From Tetradesmus obliquus (Eukaryota; Chlorophyta; Chlorophyceae; Sphaeropleales; Scenedesmaceae): a stretch of DNA of 64,000 nt. Shown one piece after another: positions 12,886-24,808 of this stretch. The notes beneath the pieces are model-generated. The model was not told the DNA's origin, made no database searches, and worked only from the letters and a program-made list of their open reading frames with translations. Position 1 is the stretch's first letter. Each line of letters begins with the position of its first letter. The translations under genes and the position numbers were made by a program. Location: positions 806,001-870,000 of the forward strand of contig CP126193.1 of assembly GCA_030272155.1 (NCBI GenBank), given 5' to 3'.

Positions 12886-13762
12886 CCACGCTGTCGTTAT
12901 TGAGGAGGCCAGGTCCAAGCGGTAGCCAGAAAGTGTGGCGGTTGTCACCGTGATGTTGCACGAACGGAACGTGTTTGGCTGCACGGTCAGCACTAATGAG
13001 GCCACGCCGCTGCTGTTGGTGCTGCCATTGTCAGTGGTATTGGTCTGCGCCCATGTGCCAGACACAAAAGCACCCGGCAAAGCTACCCCATCAGACGACC
13101 GCCGTAGCGTAACAGAGGCTATACAGTTGCGCTTGTTGGTGCTGGTGGCTGTAGCTGAGACAGTCAGTCTGGTGACAGCCATTGGCGCTATGCTCAGGGC
13201 AGGGGATGCAGGGCTGATCATATAGAACGGCAGCGCAGAGCACAGTGCAGCGGGCACGACACAGCACGTCAGGCATTGTTTGTAGCTGCAAGTTGGTTGT
13301 CTTATGACGGCTGTGCACCAACAGCAAGCTGGCAGCTGCTGTGCAATTGGCTTTGGCTGCCGATAAAAGCAGCAAGAAATGACGACTGTTCAGGCTGCAG
13401 CACTCAAACCTATACTCAAGTATTGTGGTATGGGCTCGATGTGTACTGCTTGCTTCTTCCATGTTACCATACCTGGGGGACGCCGTGCTGGGTAACGGGC
13501 TGAGTGACGGGCTGGGTGACGGGCTGGGTGATTGTCTTGGGGACGGGCTGGGTGACGGGCTGGGTGACTGCGTAGGTGACGGGCTTGGTGATGGCCTGGG
13601 TGACGGGCTGGGTGTTGCAGTAAACAATGGGCTGGGCGATGGGCTGGGTGGTGCTCTTGGTGAAGGGCTCGGTGATGGGCTGGGGCTGGGGCTGGGGCTG
13701 GGGCTGGGGCTGGGGCTGGGGCTGGGGCTGGGGCTGGGGCTGGGGCTGGGGCTGGGGCTGGG
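12886..13762 (-). CDS. Secreted-type protein with Ser-Pro linker and Ig-like beta-sandwich domain (partial)
   Basis: Two exons are supported on the minus strand. Exon 13473-13762 encodes ~96 residues of almost pure Ser-Pro repeats, with interruptions such as [14 protein letters not shown]. It joins across a GTATGG...ATCAG intron, in phase, to exon 12886-13213. That exon encodes a ~108-residue domain: [46 protein letters not shown] and [10 protein letters not shown]. The alternating strand pattern, the paired Cys and the GxxVSGxW...G(S/T)xxxGxxxL layout resemble the Ig-like repeats linked by SP-rich hinges in volvocine and sphaeroplealean wall proteins and GH9 cellulases. If the 12885 donor is not used, the frame runs on to a stop at 12802. 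Upstream exons, including any signal peptide, are unresolved. Candidates lie in 14800-15620, for example a frame with MAGTLARQFYWHIVEE near 15545. Confidence 0.55.
13677..13762. repeat. (GGGGCT)n hexanucleotide tract encoding Ser-Pro
   Basis: About fourteen GGGGCT units on the plus strand read as AGCCCC (Ser-Pro) on the minus strand. G-runs this regular could fold into G-quadruplexes on the non-coding strand. Confidence 0.85.
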
Positions 13763-15599
13763 CTGGTTCAAGTCGGGGTGTGGTCAAATGCAGTTCCACG
13801 CGCGCGCGTGAATAGCCTTAGCCTTGTAAATAGCCAGCCGCATGCCGCATGACGCCAAAAAGCACTTGATTGGGCTCTGTTCTTGTTTTGCAGGGGTGCT
13901 GCTGTGCTGCTAGGGCTGTATTGTGGTCTGTGCATGCCCTGGCATGCCTTCTTGGTGCCTGTTGGTCAACAGATGCTGTCTGCATCACAGCAGTGCCTTG
14001 TGGAGCTGATCATGTGTGCTGCTGTTGTTTGTTCTGGCATGCACAGCTACAGGTGTGGGCCTTGGTGTCATGGCATTGGGCTTTGCAGGCTGGCTGCAGC
14101 TGGTGCTGGGCCTATGTGTGTGCTTTCTGGGATTTGCTGCACCCACTCAACAGCAGTGAAAAGCAGCAGTATTTGTAAGTCCACCTGGAGGCAGATTCTA
14201 GTGATGGCATGCTCCAAACCTGAGTTGCAGTGCTTGAAACTGCAGGGTTGAGGGCAGCATTCATGTAGCTGCCATTGTGTAACTGTGCTGCTGTGAATCC
14301 AAGCAATATACATCTGTTTCAGTGTTAAAATGCCTAAAACTGCTTGCAGCAGTCAAAAACTTTTGAGACTTCCTGTACACCATCAGGTGTTAAGACGTCA
14401 GGGACATGGCCTGACTTAGAGCCATTGAAAAAAAGGTGTCACACCCATTTCAAAAAGTTCCAGCGAGTTTCAATAAGTAGGTTGCTTTACAAGTTTCACA
14501 CCATGAACGTCTAAGCAACAAGTCTACGCCATGCCAAACCTTGCAGAGCCTGTTAAAAGTAACTGTTGTCAAGCTCTGCCCCAAAGAAGCACATCAGCCA
14601 TACAACTATTATTATATCATGATGACCATGCCAGCACATGGCCAGTACCCGCTTAGCACACAGCTTGGCGAGCTGCCCCGGGTTGCACGCACTGCACTGT
14701 CCTTGACAACGCCCAACGGCGCAGACTGCAAGATGACGCAAGCCACGCGCCACTGAGCAAATGGGCAGACACACCCCGTGCCAATGACTCACACGCTCAA
14801 ACTTTTACTACTATTCGTCAGCTGTGTTGCAAAAGCCATGCATGAGCTGCCACACACCCCTGTAGTGACAGCAGGGCGTGGATGTTCCAGGCCAAAGTGC
14901 CGTCAGCTGTCGCAGCTGAGTCATCACAGTAAAGTCGGCCGAGATGGGCCCCTCCATGCATGCAGGCCTGCCAAGCAGCTCCAGAGGCCCGCTGCGGCAT
15001 GCTGCACACATGTCTATCCTGCCGGTGATGCTGAAGCTACAGGATGCTGTCGGCACATCACAAGCCTGCAAACGCTGTGAGATCAGCCACACTCCATCAA
15101 TGCACACACGCACGGGTGCGCGTCACAGACACCGCCACAAGCACACCACATGTAAGCGCCAACCTGTTTCGATGCGCACATCAAGGTGGCAGTTCTGACA
15201 CTGCGTAGTACACCAAAACTTGAGAGTTGGCTGCCAGCCAGCTGGGCTGCAGGCGTGTAAACCAAACACCTGAGCCATCCTCCCAGTCCCCATACGTGAC
15301 AGCTGTGCAGCGACACCGTGGTGTGCCACTGCACATCACGGCTGCGCGTACTACTGACACCTACGCTGCCCCGTAGCTGCCCAAAAGCAGCAGGCCACAG
15401 CTGCCACACTGCGTGGCGCAAGGGCTCTGCAACAGTCTTCTACGCACGTAGCTGCCGGCTGCGGGGCGCTGCAGCTGCTAGCCTCAGCTGCAGCAGATGA
15501 AGCCTCTTCAACTATGTGCCAATAAAACTGGCGCGCCAACGTCCCTGCCATCACTGCTCCAGCGAATGACGCCCCTCTTCTAGCACGCCGCCAGTGCTT
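13763..15599. other. Unresolved minus-strand exonic/intronic region
   Basis: No complete gene can be built here. The plus strand is C/A-rich from about 14500, as in introns of minus-strand genes. Short protein-like minus frames occur: one with DWEDGSGVWFTRLQPSWLA near 15245-15290, and one with FSITGRIDMCAACRSGPLEL near 14970-15040. They may be upstream exons of the Ser-Pro/Ig-like gene, but splice phases could not be made to agree. Confidence 0.3.
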
Positions 15600-15879
15600 G
15601 CTGCTGCTGCTAGCCGGGTACACTGCCGCCGCCGCTGGTGCAGTGCTGCGCTCCAGCGCTGCTGCTGCTGCTGCTGCCGCCGGCTCACTGCTGCTGCCGC
15701 TGGTGCAGTGCTGCCGCCGCCGCCGCCGCTGCTGCTGCTGCTGCCGCCTCTGGTGCTGTGCTGCGCTCCAGCGCTGCTGCTGCTGCTGCTGCTGCCGCCG
15801 CGCTGCTGTTCTCCGCTGCAGCGCCAGTGCTGCTGCTTCTGTGTTGTGCTCCAGCGCCAGTGCTGCTGCTGCTGCCGTT
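15600..15879. repeat. Imperfect GCT/GCC-rich minisatellite downstream of NDUFA6
   Basis: Three to four units share CTGCGCTCCAGCGCTGCTGC followed by CTG/CCG triplets. They lie between the NDUFA6 stop at 15880 and the next minus-strand gene. The long Gln/Ser frames across it are composition artefacts. Confidence 0.7.
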
Positions 15880-18107
15880 TCACTTGGCTGTGGGGCTTAT
15901 GTAGTTGCCGGAGAGGAACTGGTCCAGGAAGGCGCTGTTGCTGCTGGGCGGCTTGGGGAAGGCCATCTTCTTGCTGAGGATGGGGTCCAGGTACTCCGAG
16001 ATCTGCGTGGCAATGTTATATGACATGTTATGTTTGTTATTATGTGCTGTTATGTTTGTTAGGATGTGATGTGTGTGTAAAGGTGCATGCATGTGGGTGC
16101 TGGCACTCTCAAGGCAACATGAGCTGTAACATTATGCAGGATGAGGGATTTCGAACAGGTTAGGTCTAGCGTCAGATGCTCAACAGCCCAAGTACAAGGT
16201 GCAGAACCTGCCAGACATCTGTCTAGACAAATCTTCTCCTGCTATACAGGGCACGCAGCACCAGGAGTGCACACGTTGACAACCAGCCAAGGCCCCGGGA
16301 CGCACGCAGCACTGAACTCAAATCAAGGCGCTGCTGTGCTGCTTATAGGTGTAGCAGACAGGCGCGTGCTATGTAATCTGGTGCTTACCGCATGGTGCCG
16401 CTGCTTGTGGAGGGTCAGGTACACCTGCAAAGGAGGACAGTAACAAAGCTGATAAGTAGACGGCAGAGCCCAACAGCCGCACATACCCATATGTGCTACA
16501 AGCTGCCTGCGGAGGGCAACGTTTAGCAGCCCAGCATGAAGCACTACACTGGCAGGCTCAGCAGCATGCAGGAACAGCATACCACACGGCACCTGGCACT
16601 GACAGCAGCAGCAATGTCGTGTGTGCCAAGTGAAGCTACAGCTGCTGCGCGCCTTGCCAGAGACGAGCTGCTGGTGAGTGCTGCTTCCGTTTTGACACTG
16701 CTGCTAACAAAGGCTGCAGTGAAAGCTGCTGCTGGGCTGCAAATAAAGTACACACCCACAGCTGCTCTACAGCTTGCAGGACCCCAAACAGCGCCAGCAG
16801 CTGAGCCAGGCTGCTGCAGCTGGCCATCGCACTGCGTCTAGCACAGCTGCTGCAGCGTCGCTACACAAACTGCACAGCCGAGGCAGTGTTTGCAATGGGA
16901 GTGACTTGCCAGCTGCTGCTGCTTGCAATGGTTGCCGGACATGTGTTCGCTGGTGCCATGGCTGCTGAACTGGTGTGGCTGCTGCGTGTCCACTGCTAGT
17001 CCATCCCACTGCCAGCAGCCGACACAATACAACCCTGCTGTCACTGCTGTCACCTGTCTCTGCACAACCCCTTCTGCACCCGTGCTGCTGTCACACCTGT
17101 CCTGCAGTGCTGCTGTGGAGTTCCCTGCCGCTGGGCAGGCGCCTACTGCTGCACACTAAACCAGCTAGTGCCATGCCTGCTGCGCGCGCAATCCACATGT
17201 GCCCCAGGCACCTGTCTGCCTGTCTGCTTTGCAAACATAGCCAGCCCTGCATGCGCCAGCGATCCCTGCCCACCCTGCCCTGCCACAGCCTGCTGCTGCT
17301 GTGCCCACCTCTAGCTCCTCCCTGCCCTTGAAGATGATCATATCAATCACCTGCAGCAGCAGCAGCAGCAGCGGCAGCAGCAGCAGCAGAATGGTCATTT
17401 GGTCAGCAACACGTAACCAGCAGATCGAGAGCGTGTGCCGAACCAGCAGCCACAACTGCACCCGGATAGTTGAGATCTGATCAATGCATCAGTGTCGGGG
17501 TGCGCTGCGCAAACACTGCATCAGCAGAAAGTTGGACTCATGCCTTCTGTAGCTGCAGCTGCCACAGGCTTCAAACAGGCGCACCGTCTTACGCGATGCA
17601 CATCAGTACTGCTCTTCCGCTGCTGCAGCAGGTGCTGCAAAGGATTGCTGTTTGGCGTTACACCACCAGCTTGGGCAGGTTACGTCTTCCATCGCCTGAC
17701 TATACTCATCAACAGCACCAGCACCAGCAGTAGCAGTAGCAGCACGCACGTCATCTCCTGCTACATGCTGTCCCTGCTGCTGCGGCCTTGCTGCTGCCAG
17801 CTGCAAGGTTGGCAAGCTCACCCGTGGGTCTGTCACGTCCTTGAACTCCAGGAAGCGCTCCTTGATCACAGCCCTGATCTCCCTAACACTGACCAGCTCC
17901 TCCAACCGCATGGCTTTATGGATGAACGGTACACATCTGCAGACCTACAACAAGCAGAAAGCATTGTTAACTAGCTGATAAGTTGCCCTGCAGCAGCTAC
18001 GGGCTTCAGAAGCCTCTTACTTCGAGGTAAAATGCACGAGCTTTGCCACCAAACAGGCCCGGGCGTGCCGTCGCCTCTGCAGCGACTTGGGCAAGCCTGG
18101 AGGCCAT
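15880..18107 (-). CDS. NDUFA6: Mitochondrial complex I subunit B14 (NDUFA6 homologue, LYR family)
   Basis: Five minus-strand exons, all phase 0, give 136 residues: 18021-18107, 17822-17944, 17309-17350, 16389-16424 and 15880-16002. This subunit is an LYR-type accessory subunit of NADH:ubiquinone oxidoreductase in the mitochondrial inner membrane. In the family it binds acyl carrier protein at the matrix arm. The diagnostic core is DVTDPRVIDMIIFKGREELE followed by VYLTLHKQRHHA, which matches the VTDPxVIDxLVxKGxxELxExxxxxKQRxH block of NDUFA6. The N-terminus (MASRLAQVAAEATARPG, then ARAFYLEVCRCVPF) matches the start of green-algal and plant B14. The tail is SAFLDQFLSGNYISPTAK. Length is normal (~130). 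Exon 3's acceptor is preceded by a long CTG tract on the coding strand. The gene is divergent from the TMEM209-like gene, with 508 bp between the starts. Confidence 0.9.
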
Positions 18108-18615
18108 TGTATGTGTATTAGGAACGAAGAAGCAGTGTAAAGCAGTCAATGGCCGTGTGAAGCAGGGCGTGAGTGACGACAACAGGCCAGCGCCTGATCT
18201 AGCATCCAAGCTATGTCAAACCAGTTCGAGCACCTTGATCTGCTATGCTGATAACGTGGTAAGGCGCTTGAGGAGGGTGTACGGGTGGGAAGCCATAACA
18301 CTGACACTGACAACTTTTGTATTGCCACCAGTAGCTGCAGCAATGCAAGACGCACTGCAACATCTAAATGAAGAGTTTTGGATTTGCGTACACGGGGGAT
18401 TGCTGCGCGAGGCTCTGCCATGGCAACTTTATGGAACAGGCCTCCAAAGCTCACAGACCAGCTGGGCAGCACCGTTGACAAGAAGAGTGCACTTCAAAGC
18501 GGCAGTGCATATGTGATCACAGCAGCTACGAGCGCTGCAGCAGTCAGATACGGGTGGGTAGGGTGACCAGCAGTAACAGAAGTTCGCCAGTGCTGCAGCA
18601 CTCCAACTCACCTGC
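18108..18615. promoter_or_regulatory. Shared upstream region of NDUFA6 and the TMEM209-like gene
   Basis: 508 bp separate two divergent start codons, so both promoters and 5' UTRs should lie here. No further coding exon was recognised, and no core promoter motif is distinctive enough to mark. Confidence 0.5.
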
Positions 18616-21600
18616 ATGTCACTTTGCTGCCACAGGCAGCCTTTTCTCACCTGGATCGGAGTGCCTCATGCGTCTGCAATAGGTGAGACATATGGATCAT
18701 GGCCAGAGGCATCACTGCTTGCTACATGTGCATGTGTTAACACTGGCAGCAGCTGACTGGGCGTTTGTGTACTGTGTCCTGCAGGCGTCACCCTCAGCTT
18801 ACTGGCAGCACTATGCGTGCTGGCGGCTGTGAACACTTTCAGCAGATGGCGAGACAGCAATGCTCGGGTCAAGGCGTAAGTGGCCGCAGCAGATAAAAAT
18901 AGCAGCAGCATGTGCAGCATCGGTGACAGCTTTCTTGTGTGCACCTGCTTCTCTCTGAGTGCATGCTGTCACACGTAACAGACAGTATGTTGACCGACAG
19001 CAGCTCACCCGCAACTTACTCACTGCATTGTTGCAGCAGTGGCCAGTGCCAGCCAGCATGCACGGTAGTTGTATGCTGCGATCCCATGCCTGCTCCTGCC
19101 CTTGCTGTGTTTTTGTTGCTGCAGGCAAGCAGCGCTCAGACCGAGGCAGCGTGAGTTGCTGGGCCTGCCACCCACCCCTCCTGCAAAGTGAGTGCGCTGC
19201 CGTGCGTGTGCTATGCTTATACGCCTGCTCAGCAGCGCAGCATGCAGCATGGCAGCATGGCAGCACCTGCGCTAAGCAGTGGTGTGAGCGGCCAGCCAAG
19301 CAGGGTCAACTGCGCTCCTGCAAACTTCATGTCTGGCATTGCATTGGATTGCACTGTCCTGGCGCATGGGCCGGTGGTGATGGACAGCGCGCTTGATCCT
19401 GCAAGAGCTGACATATGCTGTGGTTCTGTTGTTGTGGGGTGGGCTGCTGTAGGCTTACTGCTGCAACGCCTGATGCAGCACCAGCTGCTGCTAGAGCAGC
19501 GACGCTGCTGGCCACACCAATCAGCCCAGCACAGGTGAACACCGCGTCAACAGCAGCCGGGCATACCTGCCAGCACAATGTAGCAGTGCCCCTCCCTCCT
19601 TTCGCGTGTGTGGGTGCGGGGAGATACTGACGGGGCTATGGCGTGATTGAATACACAACTCAGCAGCAGGGAACGTGCTCGCCGACTGATGCCCTTGACA
19701 AAGCACAGTTGGTGGAACCAGGAGGTAGCCACAGTCCGTGCGCAGCCGCCAGCGCTGCCAGCGCATGCAGGCCTGGGTCTCATCACAATCCACAACACAC
19801 AGTGGAAAGGATTTGACCCTTTCTGCTGTGCACTATGTCTCCCGTGTTATGCTGTGCGCAGCGGCTGCCGCCGCTGGCGCCGTCTGCAGGAGCAGCAGAC
19901 GCCACACCGCGCCACCTGGTGCACAGCGTGGGCTTCACCCCTGGCAGCGCTGGCCGCAGCAGCATGGGGCCCTCCCCAGGGTCAAAGTGAGCTGCAGAAG
20001 GAAGCATTGCAGCGGTGTAGCGCAACGGCCGGGAGGTGCAGCGGTTGTGGCCATCGCGTTGCAGCAGCACAGGCGAGGCAGCGGTCCTAGTGCGCGGCAG
20101 TGACCAGGCGCAGCAGCTGGTGTATATGGCTTGGCCGCTGGCTGCAGCATTCCAATCTTAGCAGCAGGATGTCAGATGTAGCGTCCCACAGCAGCTTGAT
20201 TTTGTTTGCTTCGCACCTGAGTTGCGACAGCGTTGCAAGCTGTGTTGCGCTCCTGCTCGACCGTACCTGTACAGCCACTGGCCAATTGGCCTAACAGGGC
20301 GGACCTCGTCACCACCCATGTTTCTGCATTGCTGCAGGCGGTCGCCATGGTCTGGCAGCGTAGCTGTAGCCACGCCGCAGCAGCTGAAGCAATACACCAG
20401 CTCCTTCACAGGGGGCGATGCAGGCGCTGGCGGCGCAGACGCAGGCACTGCCGCATCGCCTGCTGCGTCACCGCTGCCTGTTGGGCAGCTGTATTATGAC
20501 CAGAGTGACCCGGGGCTTGCAGGAAGCCCCGCGCTGCCGACAGGCAGGGACGCGCCACACTACAGGCCCTCTCTGGTGAGGCTCTGCAGCTTGCAGGGGC
20601 AACATATGCAGTAGGGGTGCAGGCATGTGCACTGGTGAGGCTTTGCACATGTTGCAGAGGCAACAGGGATGCAGGCATGTGCACTGGTGAGGCTGTGCAC
20701 ATGCTGCGCACGTTGCAGGGACGATGCAGTGCAGGAATGTGCACACATGTGGCGCCCACGCTGCACTGTGTTGCACTGGCAGCTTGCAGGAAACTGCCCT
20801 GGCAGCATGCTTGCATGTATTAAACAGCTGCGCGCTTGCACAGCAGAACAATCAACCCATCTGTGAATGCTGCGGCCTATCCCTTATGGTCTGAATGCCC
20901 TGCTCTACTGTTTCAACCTGTCCTGCAGTTGGCGAGGAAGGCGGCAGCTGCTGCTGGTGCTGCAGCTGGCGAAGGGCTGCAGCCCTCTGCTGATGCAGAG
21001 GCGGGGCGCATCATGAGGGACATCCTGCAGATGCAGGTGGGTGTGCAGCCACAGGCAAAGTGTCAGCGCCTAGTGCGCTGCAGCGATCAGGCACAGCAGC
21101 TGCTGTTTTGTGCAGGTGGGTGTGCAACTCTATACAGTGCCAGAGCGCAGGGCTGCAGGGGCTGCCCCTGTTGGGGTTGATCAGTGTGCGGTTCCGGGTG
21201 CAGCGCATGCAGGTGACCGTGCATGCATGTCTGTCCAGGAGTGGATGTGTAAGAGCATGTGTTCACATGCGTGCATGAGTGCATACCTGAGCGCGTGCGT
21301 GTTTGGCGTGTGCGCGCGCGTTTTGCTATGCATGGGCTGATGCATGTGTGTGCTTGCACGTATGTACGCGTGCGTACATACGTGTGTGGGTATACGTGCA
21401 CATGTGTGCACGCGTGCATGGGCAGGCGCATCATCTGCCTGGGAGTGCGCATGCATCTGGTACGCGAGTTAGACTGTTGCCAAGTATGCCTCTACATCAT
21501 CTGTCCTCATGCTTTTATGCGGATATGCTTGCTGTTCGTTTTGTTATTGGGCACATCATCCTGTTTCAAATGCTGTGCACAGGTGCCGGAGCTGCTGGTG

Positions 21601-24600
21601 TGGTCGGAGCGCTTCAGAGAGGCGCATCATGTGTTGGATATGGCATGCATCTGGTACACAGACGTGACTGTTGCTCCGTACACCTGCTCATATATATCGC
21701 TTGTTGCACTGCGCATATGCTTACTGGGCGCTTTGCAGCTGACCGTTGTCTCGACCATTTGTGGCTGTTGTACGCAGGTGCCGGAGCTGCTGGTGTGGAC
21801 GGAGCGCTTCAGGGAGTGGTTTGCCACGCAGCTGCTGGCGCCGCTCTCTCTGCTGATGGACACAGCACATGAGGAGCCCAACGCACACATGGCGCGGCTG
21901 GTCCCTGGCCAGCAGGCACCGCAGCTGCCGCCCATCACTCAGCTGCTTGAAGTAGAGACCGATGCATCTGGCAGCGGAGCCAACAGCAGCTCAAATGCTA
22001 TGAGTAGTGCTGCTGGTGGGGCAGCAGGGATTGCAGGAGGCCTCGGCGGTTCAGGTTTAGGGCTTGGCAGCGGCTTTGGGCCCATGTTGAGGGTTCAAGG
22101 CGGCGGCATGGGCTCCGGCAGCAGCGTGTCTGCTGTTGAGGATGCACGCAACATGGCGCAGAACCTCATGGAGAGCCTGCGGCACAGCCAGCTGCCATAT
22201 GGCTACGACCCGCAGCCGCTGCTGATGGTGAGCTGCTGCGGCGTATGCAGAGATGAAGTTGGTATGAGTCTTGCTGTGCCGGTGCTGCGCTCCTTGCAGA
22301 GCCAGTGCAGCTGAGAGCTGCAAAAGCAGAAGCGGCGCTGATGCTGCAGTGTCTGGATTGGTGGTGTTGCTGGTCTCTCGGCGAGTGCCCTGCATTGGTT
22401 ACAGGGTTGCGCCTACATTGTCCATCATGGGTTGAGACCTGCCAAGCTGCCAGTTCATACACCTCTTCCTTGGCCCCGTACTCAGCAAGCCAGCACACGC
22501 ATGCATGTCTATGCTCAACGTGCTGTCGCCACTGCCGCATGACACGTTTGTCACTGCTGCTGCTGCTGCTGGCCGCAGGCTCTGCACCGCTACAGCGAGC
22601 TGCTGTGGGTGCTGTCCGGGCGGCGGCCCAGCGAGCTGCTGCCCCCTGCACCTCCTAGCTACATAGCCACCCGCGTGCGGCAGCTGGCGCAGGGCAGCTG
22701 CGCGAAAGCCTTTAACTGGAATGGTGGTGGCGAGCATGCAGGCAGGCCCTGGTCGCCAGAGCTGCCCACTGACAGCGCGCTGCTGCTGTACCTGTTTGCG
22801 GCGTTCTTGGACGCGCCAGGGTGGCAGTTCCCGCTACAGAGCTCGGGGCCTGAGAGCGGCAGGTGCGCGAGGGGCAGCATGGCGTACGGCGCAGTGCTCT
22901 GATGAGTGGGTAGCTGCATGTGCAGCCGCTGAGGCGTGGGCGTGGTTGCAGCTCGCCATGTGCCGGATATCCTGCCAATTTACGTGCTTCCCTGTAGTTT
23001 GTAGTGGTGCATGCAGCGAAGCTCATGGTCAAGTGTATTGGTCATCGCTGTGTGTAGCCTAGCCCTTCAAAGGGCTGCCCTGCACGCACCGCTGATCAAC
23101 AGACTTGACTGTGGCTTTGATTTGCGAAGCTACTGGCAGGGCTCTCTTTGAGTTGTAATTGTGATGCGGGGAAACCAAACCCCCAAAAGGGATTACTGAT
23201 GCCGACGTACTGCAGCATGCGCAGCAGAATGTGTCTCTGCTGGTGCTTCAATGCTGCCATGCGCTGTTGCATTCAATGCAGGTGCACAACATGTACGCGC
23301 ATCTGCACGTGCAAACAGGCACGCGCGCTCACACACACAGCCTGCTCATGTGTCAGAATGTATCACATCCTTGACAACCGATGCACTTTCTTGCTGCTGC
23401 ATCACATGCACCATGCTGGCATCCCTGCCCTGCAAGGGGTGCATAGCAGTGCTTCCTGCGCAGCCGCCCCCTTGGCAAGTACTCCTCAAGCGCGCCGCTG
23501 CAAATTCCAGTCTTTGCGTGTCCTGCAGGGGTGCGCCCCTCTACCTCGGCTCGCTGCGCAGCCGCCCATTCGGTGCCACCATGACGTCATGTGATGCTGC
23601 ACACACTGCATGTGCACCATCCCACTGCACATGCACACTTTCATGCTTGTATGTCTTGTGCATTGCTCATCTTTCTGTTGCAGGGGTGTGCCGCTGTACC
23701 TCAGCTGGCTGCGCAGCCGCCCGTCGGGCAACTACTTATCATGCACGCCGCTGTAATCTCATGTTTCCGCTTGTCCTGCAGGGGTGCGCCCCTCTACCTT
23801 GGCTCGCTGCGCAGCCGCCCGCCCGGCAACTACTCCGCGCTGCTGGCCTTCCGTCCTGACAAGCCGGGGCCAGGCGCCATCGCTGTCATCGGCAGCAACC
23901 TGGCCAGCAAGGAGCCGCGCTTCTCGCTGCTGATTGCGGGGCAGCTTGTCACGCTGTGTGACCGTGACGGGCTGTTCAAGAGCCTGCTGATGTGGCTGCA
24001 GTTCCACCTGGTGGAGCGGCAGGGGCTGGTGGGCGGAAGGTGAGGCGGCAGGGTACAAGGAGGGCCTAGGGTTTTGGGGTTTTGAGTCATGTGTTGTTGG
24101 GATGACGGGGCAGATGGTGTTTGATTGAGGGATTGCAGGCTGGGGGTGTGAGGACTCTGATATGGCTGCAGTTCCACCTGGTGGAGGGGCAGGGCCTGGC
24201 AGGCGGCAGGTGAGGCGGCGGGGTACAAAGAGGGCACAAGGAGGGCTTAGGGTTTGGTGGGTTGAGGCGTCTGCAGTTCCACCTGGTGGAGCGGCAGGGG
24301 CTGGTGGGCGGCAGGTGAGGCGGGGGGGGGGGGGGGGGTGCGAGGAGGGACTAGGGCTTTGGGGTTTTGAGGCAGCCGCTACTGGAGCTCACGGTGCGGT
24401 GGTGATTTAGTGGTGGTGAAGCAGCCACAGGTTGGGATGATGGTGGCCTGGTGCCTGCACCTGCAGAGAATGGGTGGGGTGACTGCACACGAGGCGTGTG
24501 ACAGTGGCAGCCTGGCCAGCAGTAAGCTTGCTGACAGCCTACCGGTCAACGCGACAACTGTTGCTTTGACAGCTGTTTTGCATTTCCACACCTGATGTAT

Positions 24601-24808
24601 AAAAGCAGGGCTTTTGTAACATTGAGCAAGTCAGGTTGAGGCGCTGAGGTGTGTCTGCTGCTGCTGCTCCTGCTGCTGCTGCTGCTGCTGCAGGTACCTC
24701 AATGAGGCAGCGCTAGGCGGCCTAGAGGCAGTGCTGGCCCCTGTGAACATAGCTCCCACAGTGCCGCAGCGCGTGTTCAACTGGTGGTTCCCAGTCAACA
24801 AGTGGTGA
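18616..24808 (+). CDS. TMEM209 / cytochrome b561-N-terminal family membrane protein
   Basis: Twelve exons give 631 residues: 18616-18682, 18785-18875, 19125-19187, 19241-19281, 19479-19534, 19862-19986, 20338-20575, 20929-21036, 21778-22227, 22579-22862, 23782-24039 and 24694-24808. An N-terminal membrane segment (VTLSLLAALCVLAAVNTF) is followed by a disordered Ala/Ser/Pro region. From ~residue 264 comes the conserved TMEM209 domain: VPELLVWTERFREWFATQLL, then SALLLYLFAAFLDAPGW, APLYLGSLRSRP, FKSLLMWLQFHLVERQGLVG, and YLNEAALGGLEAVL near the end. Animal TMEM209 is an inner nuclear envelope protein of ~560 residues that associates with Nup205. The algal role is inferred only from family. The joins at 19281/19479 fit phase but are the weakest. 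Introns 8, 10 and 11 carry copied exon edges (annotated separately), so automated models could misplace these boundaries. Confidence 0.83.
20565..20745 (+). repeat. Three tandem copies of a TMEM209 splice-donor region
   Basis: The donor CTG|GTGAGGCT at 20576 recurs near 20636 and 20688. Each is followed by TTGCAGRGGCAAC-like sequence and GTGCAGGCATGTGCA. The unit is about 55-60 bp. Confidence 0.75.
21357..21384. repeat. Perfect 13-bp inverted repeat in an alternating purine-pyrimidine tract
   Basis: CACGTATGTACGC and its exact complement GCGTACATACGTG are separated by GT. They sit inside about 150 nt of alternating purine/pyrimidine sequence (21290-21430) in a TMEM209 intron. Such sequence can extrude a cruciform or adopt Z-DNA. 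Confidence 0.8.
21449..21830 (+). repeat. ~196-bp tandem duplication spanning a TMEM209 acceptor
   Basis: Two diverged units, phased by GCATCTGGTAC at about 21452 and 21648, each end in an acceptor plus the exon start VPELLVW(S/T)ERFRE. The downstream copy from 21778 runs into the full exon. The upstream copy (from about 21583) breaks off after RE. Confidence 0.85.
23425..23830 (+). repeat. Four tandem copies of a TMEM209 exon 5' edge with acceptor
   Basis: The acceptor and exon start GAPLYLGSLRSRPP(GNY) occur at 23782 (the true exon), 23684, 23529 and, badly decayed, about 23436. The spacings are 98, 155 and about 93 nt. The three nearest the exon keep a usable TGCAG acceptor. The fourth reads TGCAAG. 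Confidence 0.88.
23990..24340 (+). repeat. Three tandem copies of a TMEM209 exon 3' edge with donor, ending in a G17 run
   Basis: LQFHLVERQGLVGGR plus GTGAGGCGG is found at the true exon end (donor at 24040) and again with donors near 24210 and 24315. The last copy runs into 17 consecutive G at 24322-24338. The units also share GGGTACAAGGAGGG-type intron sequence. Confidence 0.88.

Noticed and set aside
13464-13799. Minus-strand Gln-Pro repeat frame with an ATG
   Set aside because: It is the alternative frame of the same hexanucleotide tract. The Ser-Pro frame is the one that splices in phase to a folded domain.
15551-15883. Minus-strand Gln/Ser-rich frame over the minisatellite
   Set aside because: It overlaps the NDUFA6 stop codon and is generated by triplet repeats.
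24061-24270. TAGGGTTTT-like motifs suggesting interstitial telomere repeats
   Set aside because: Only scattered single matches occur inside the duplicated exon-edge units, with no tandem TTTAGGG array.
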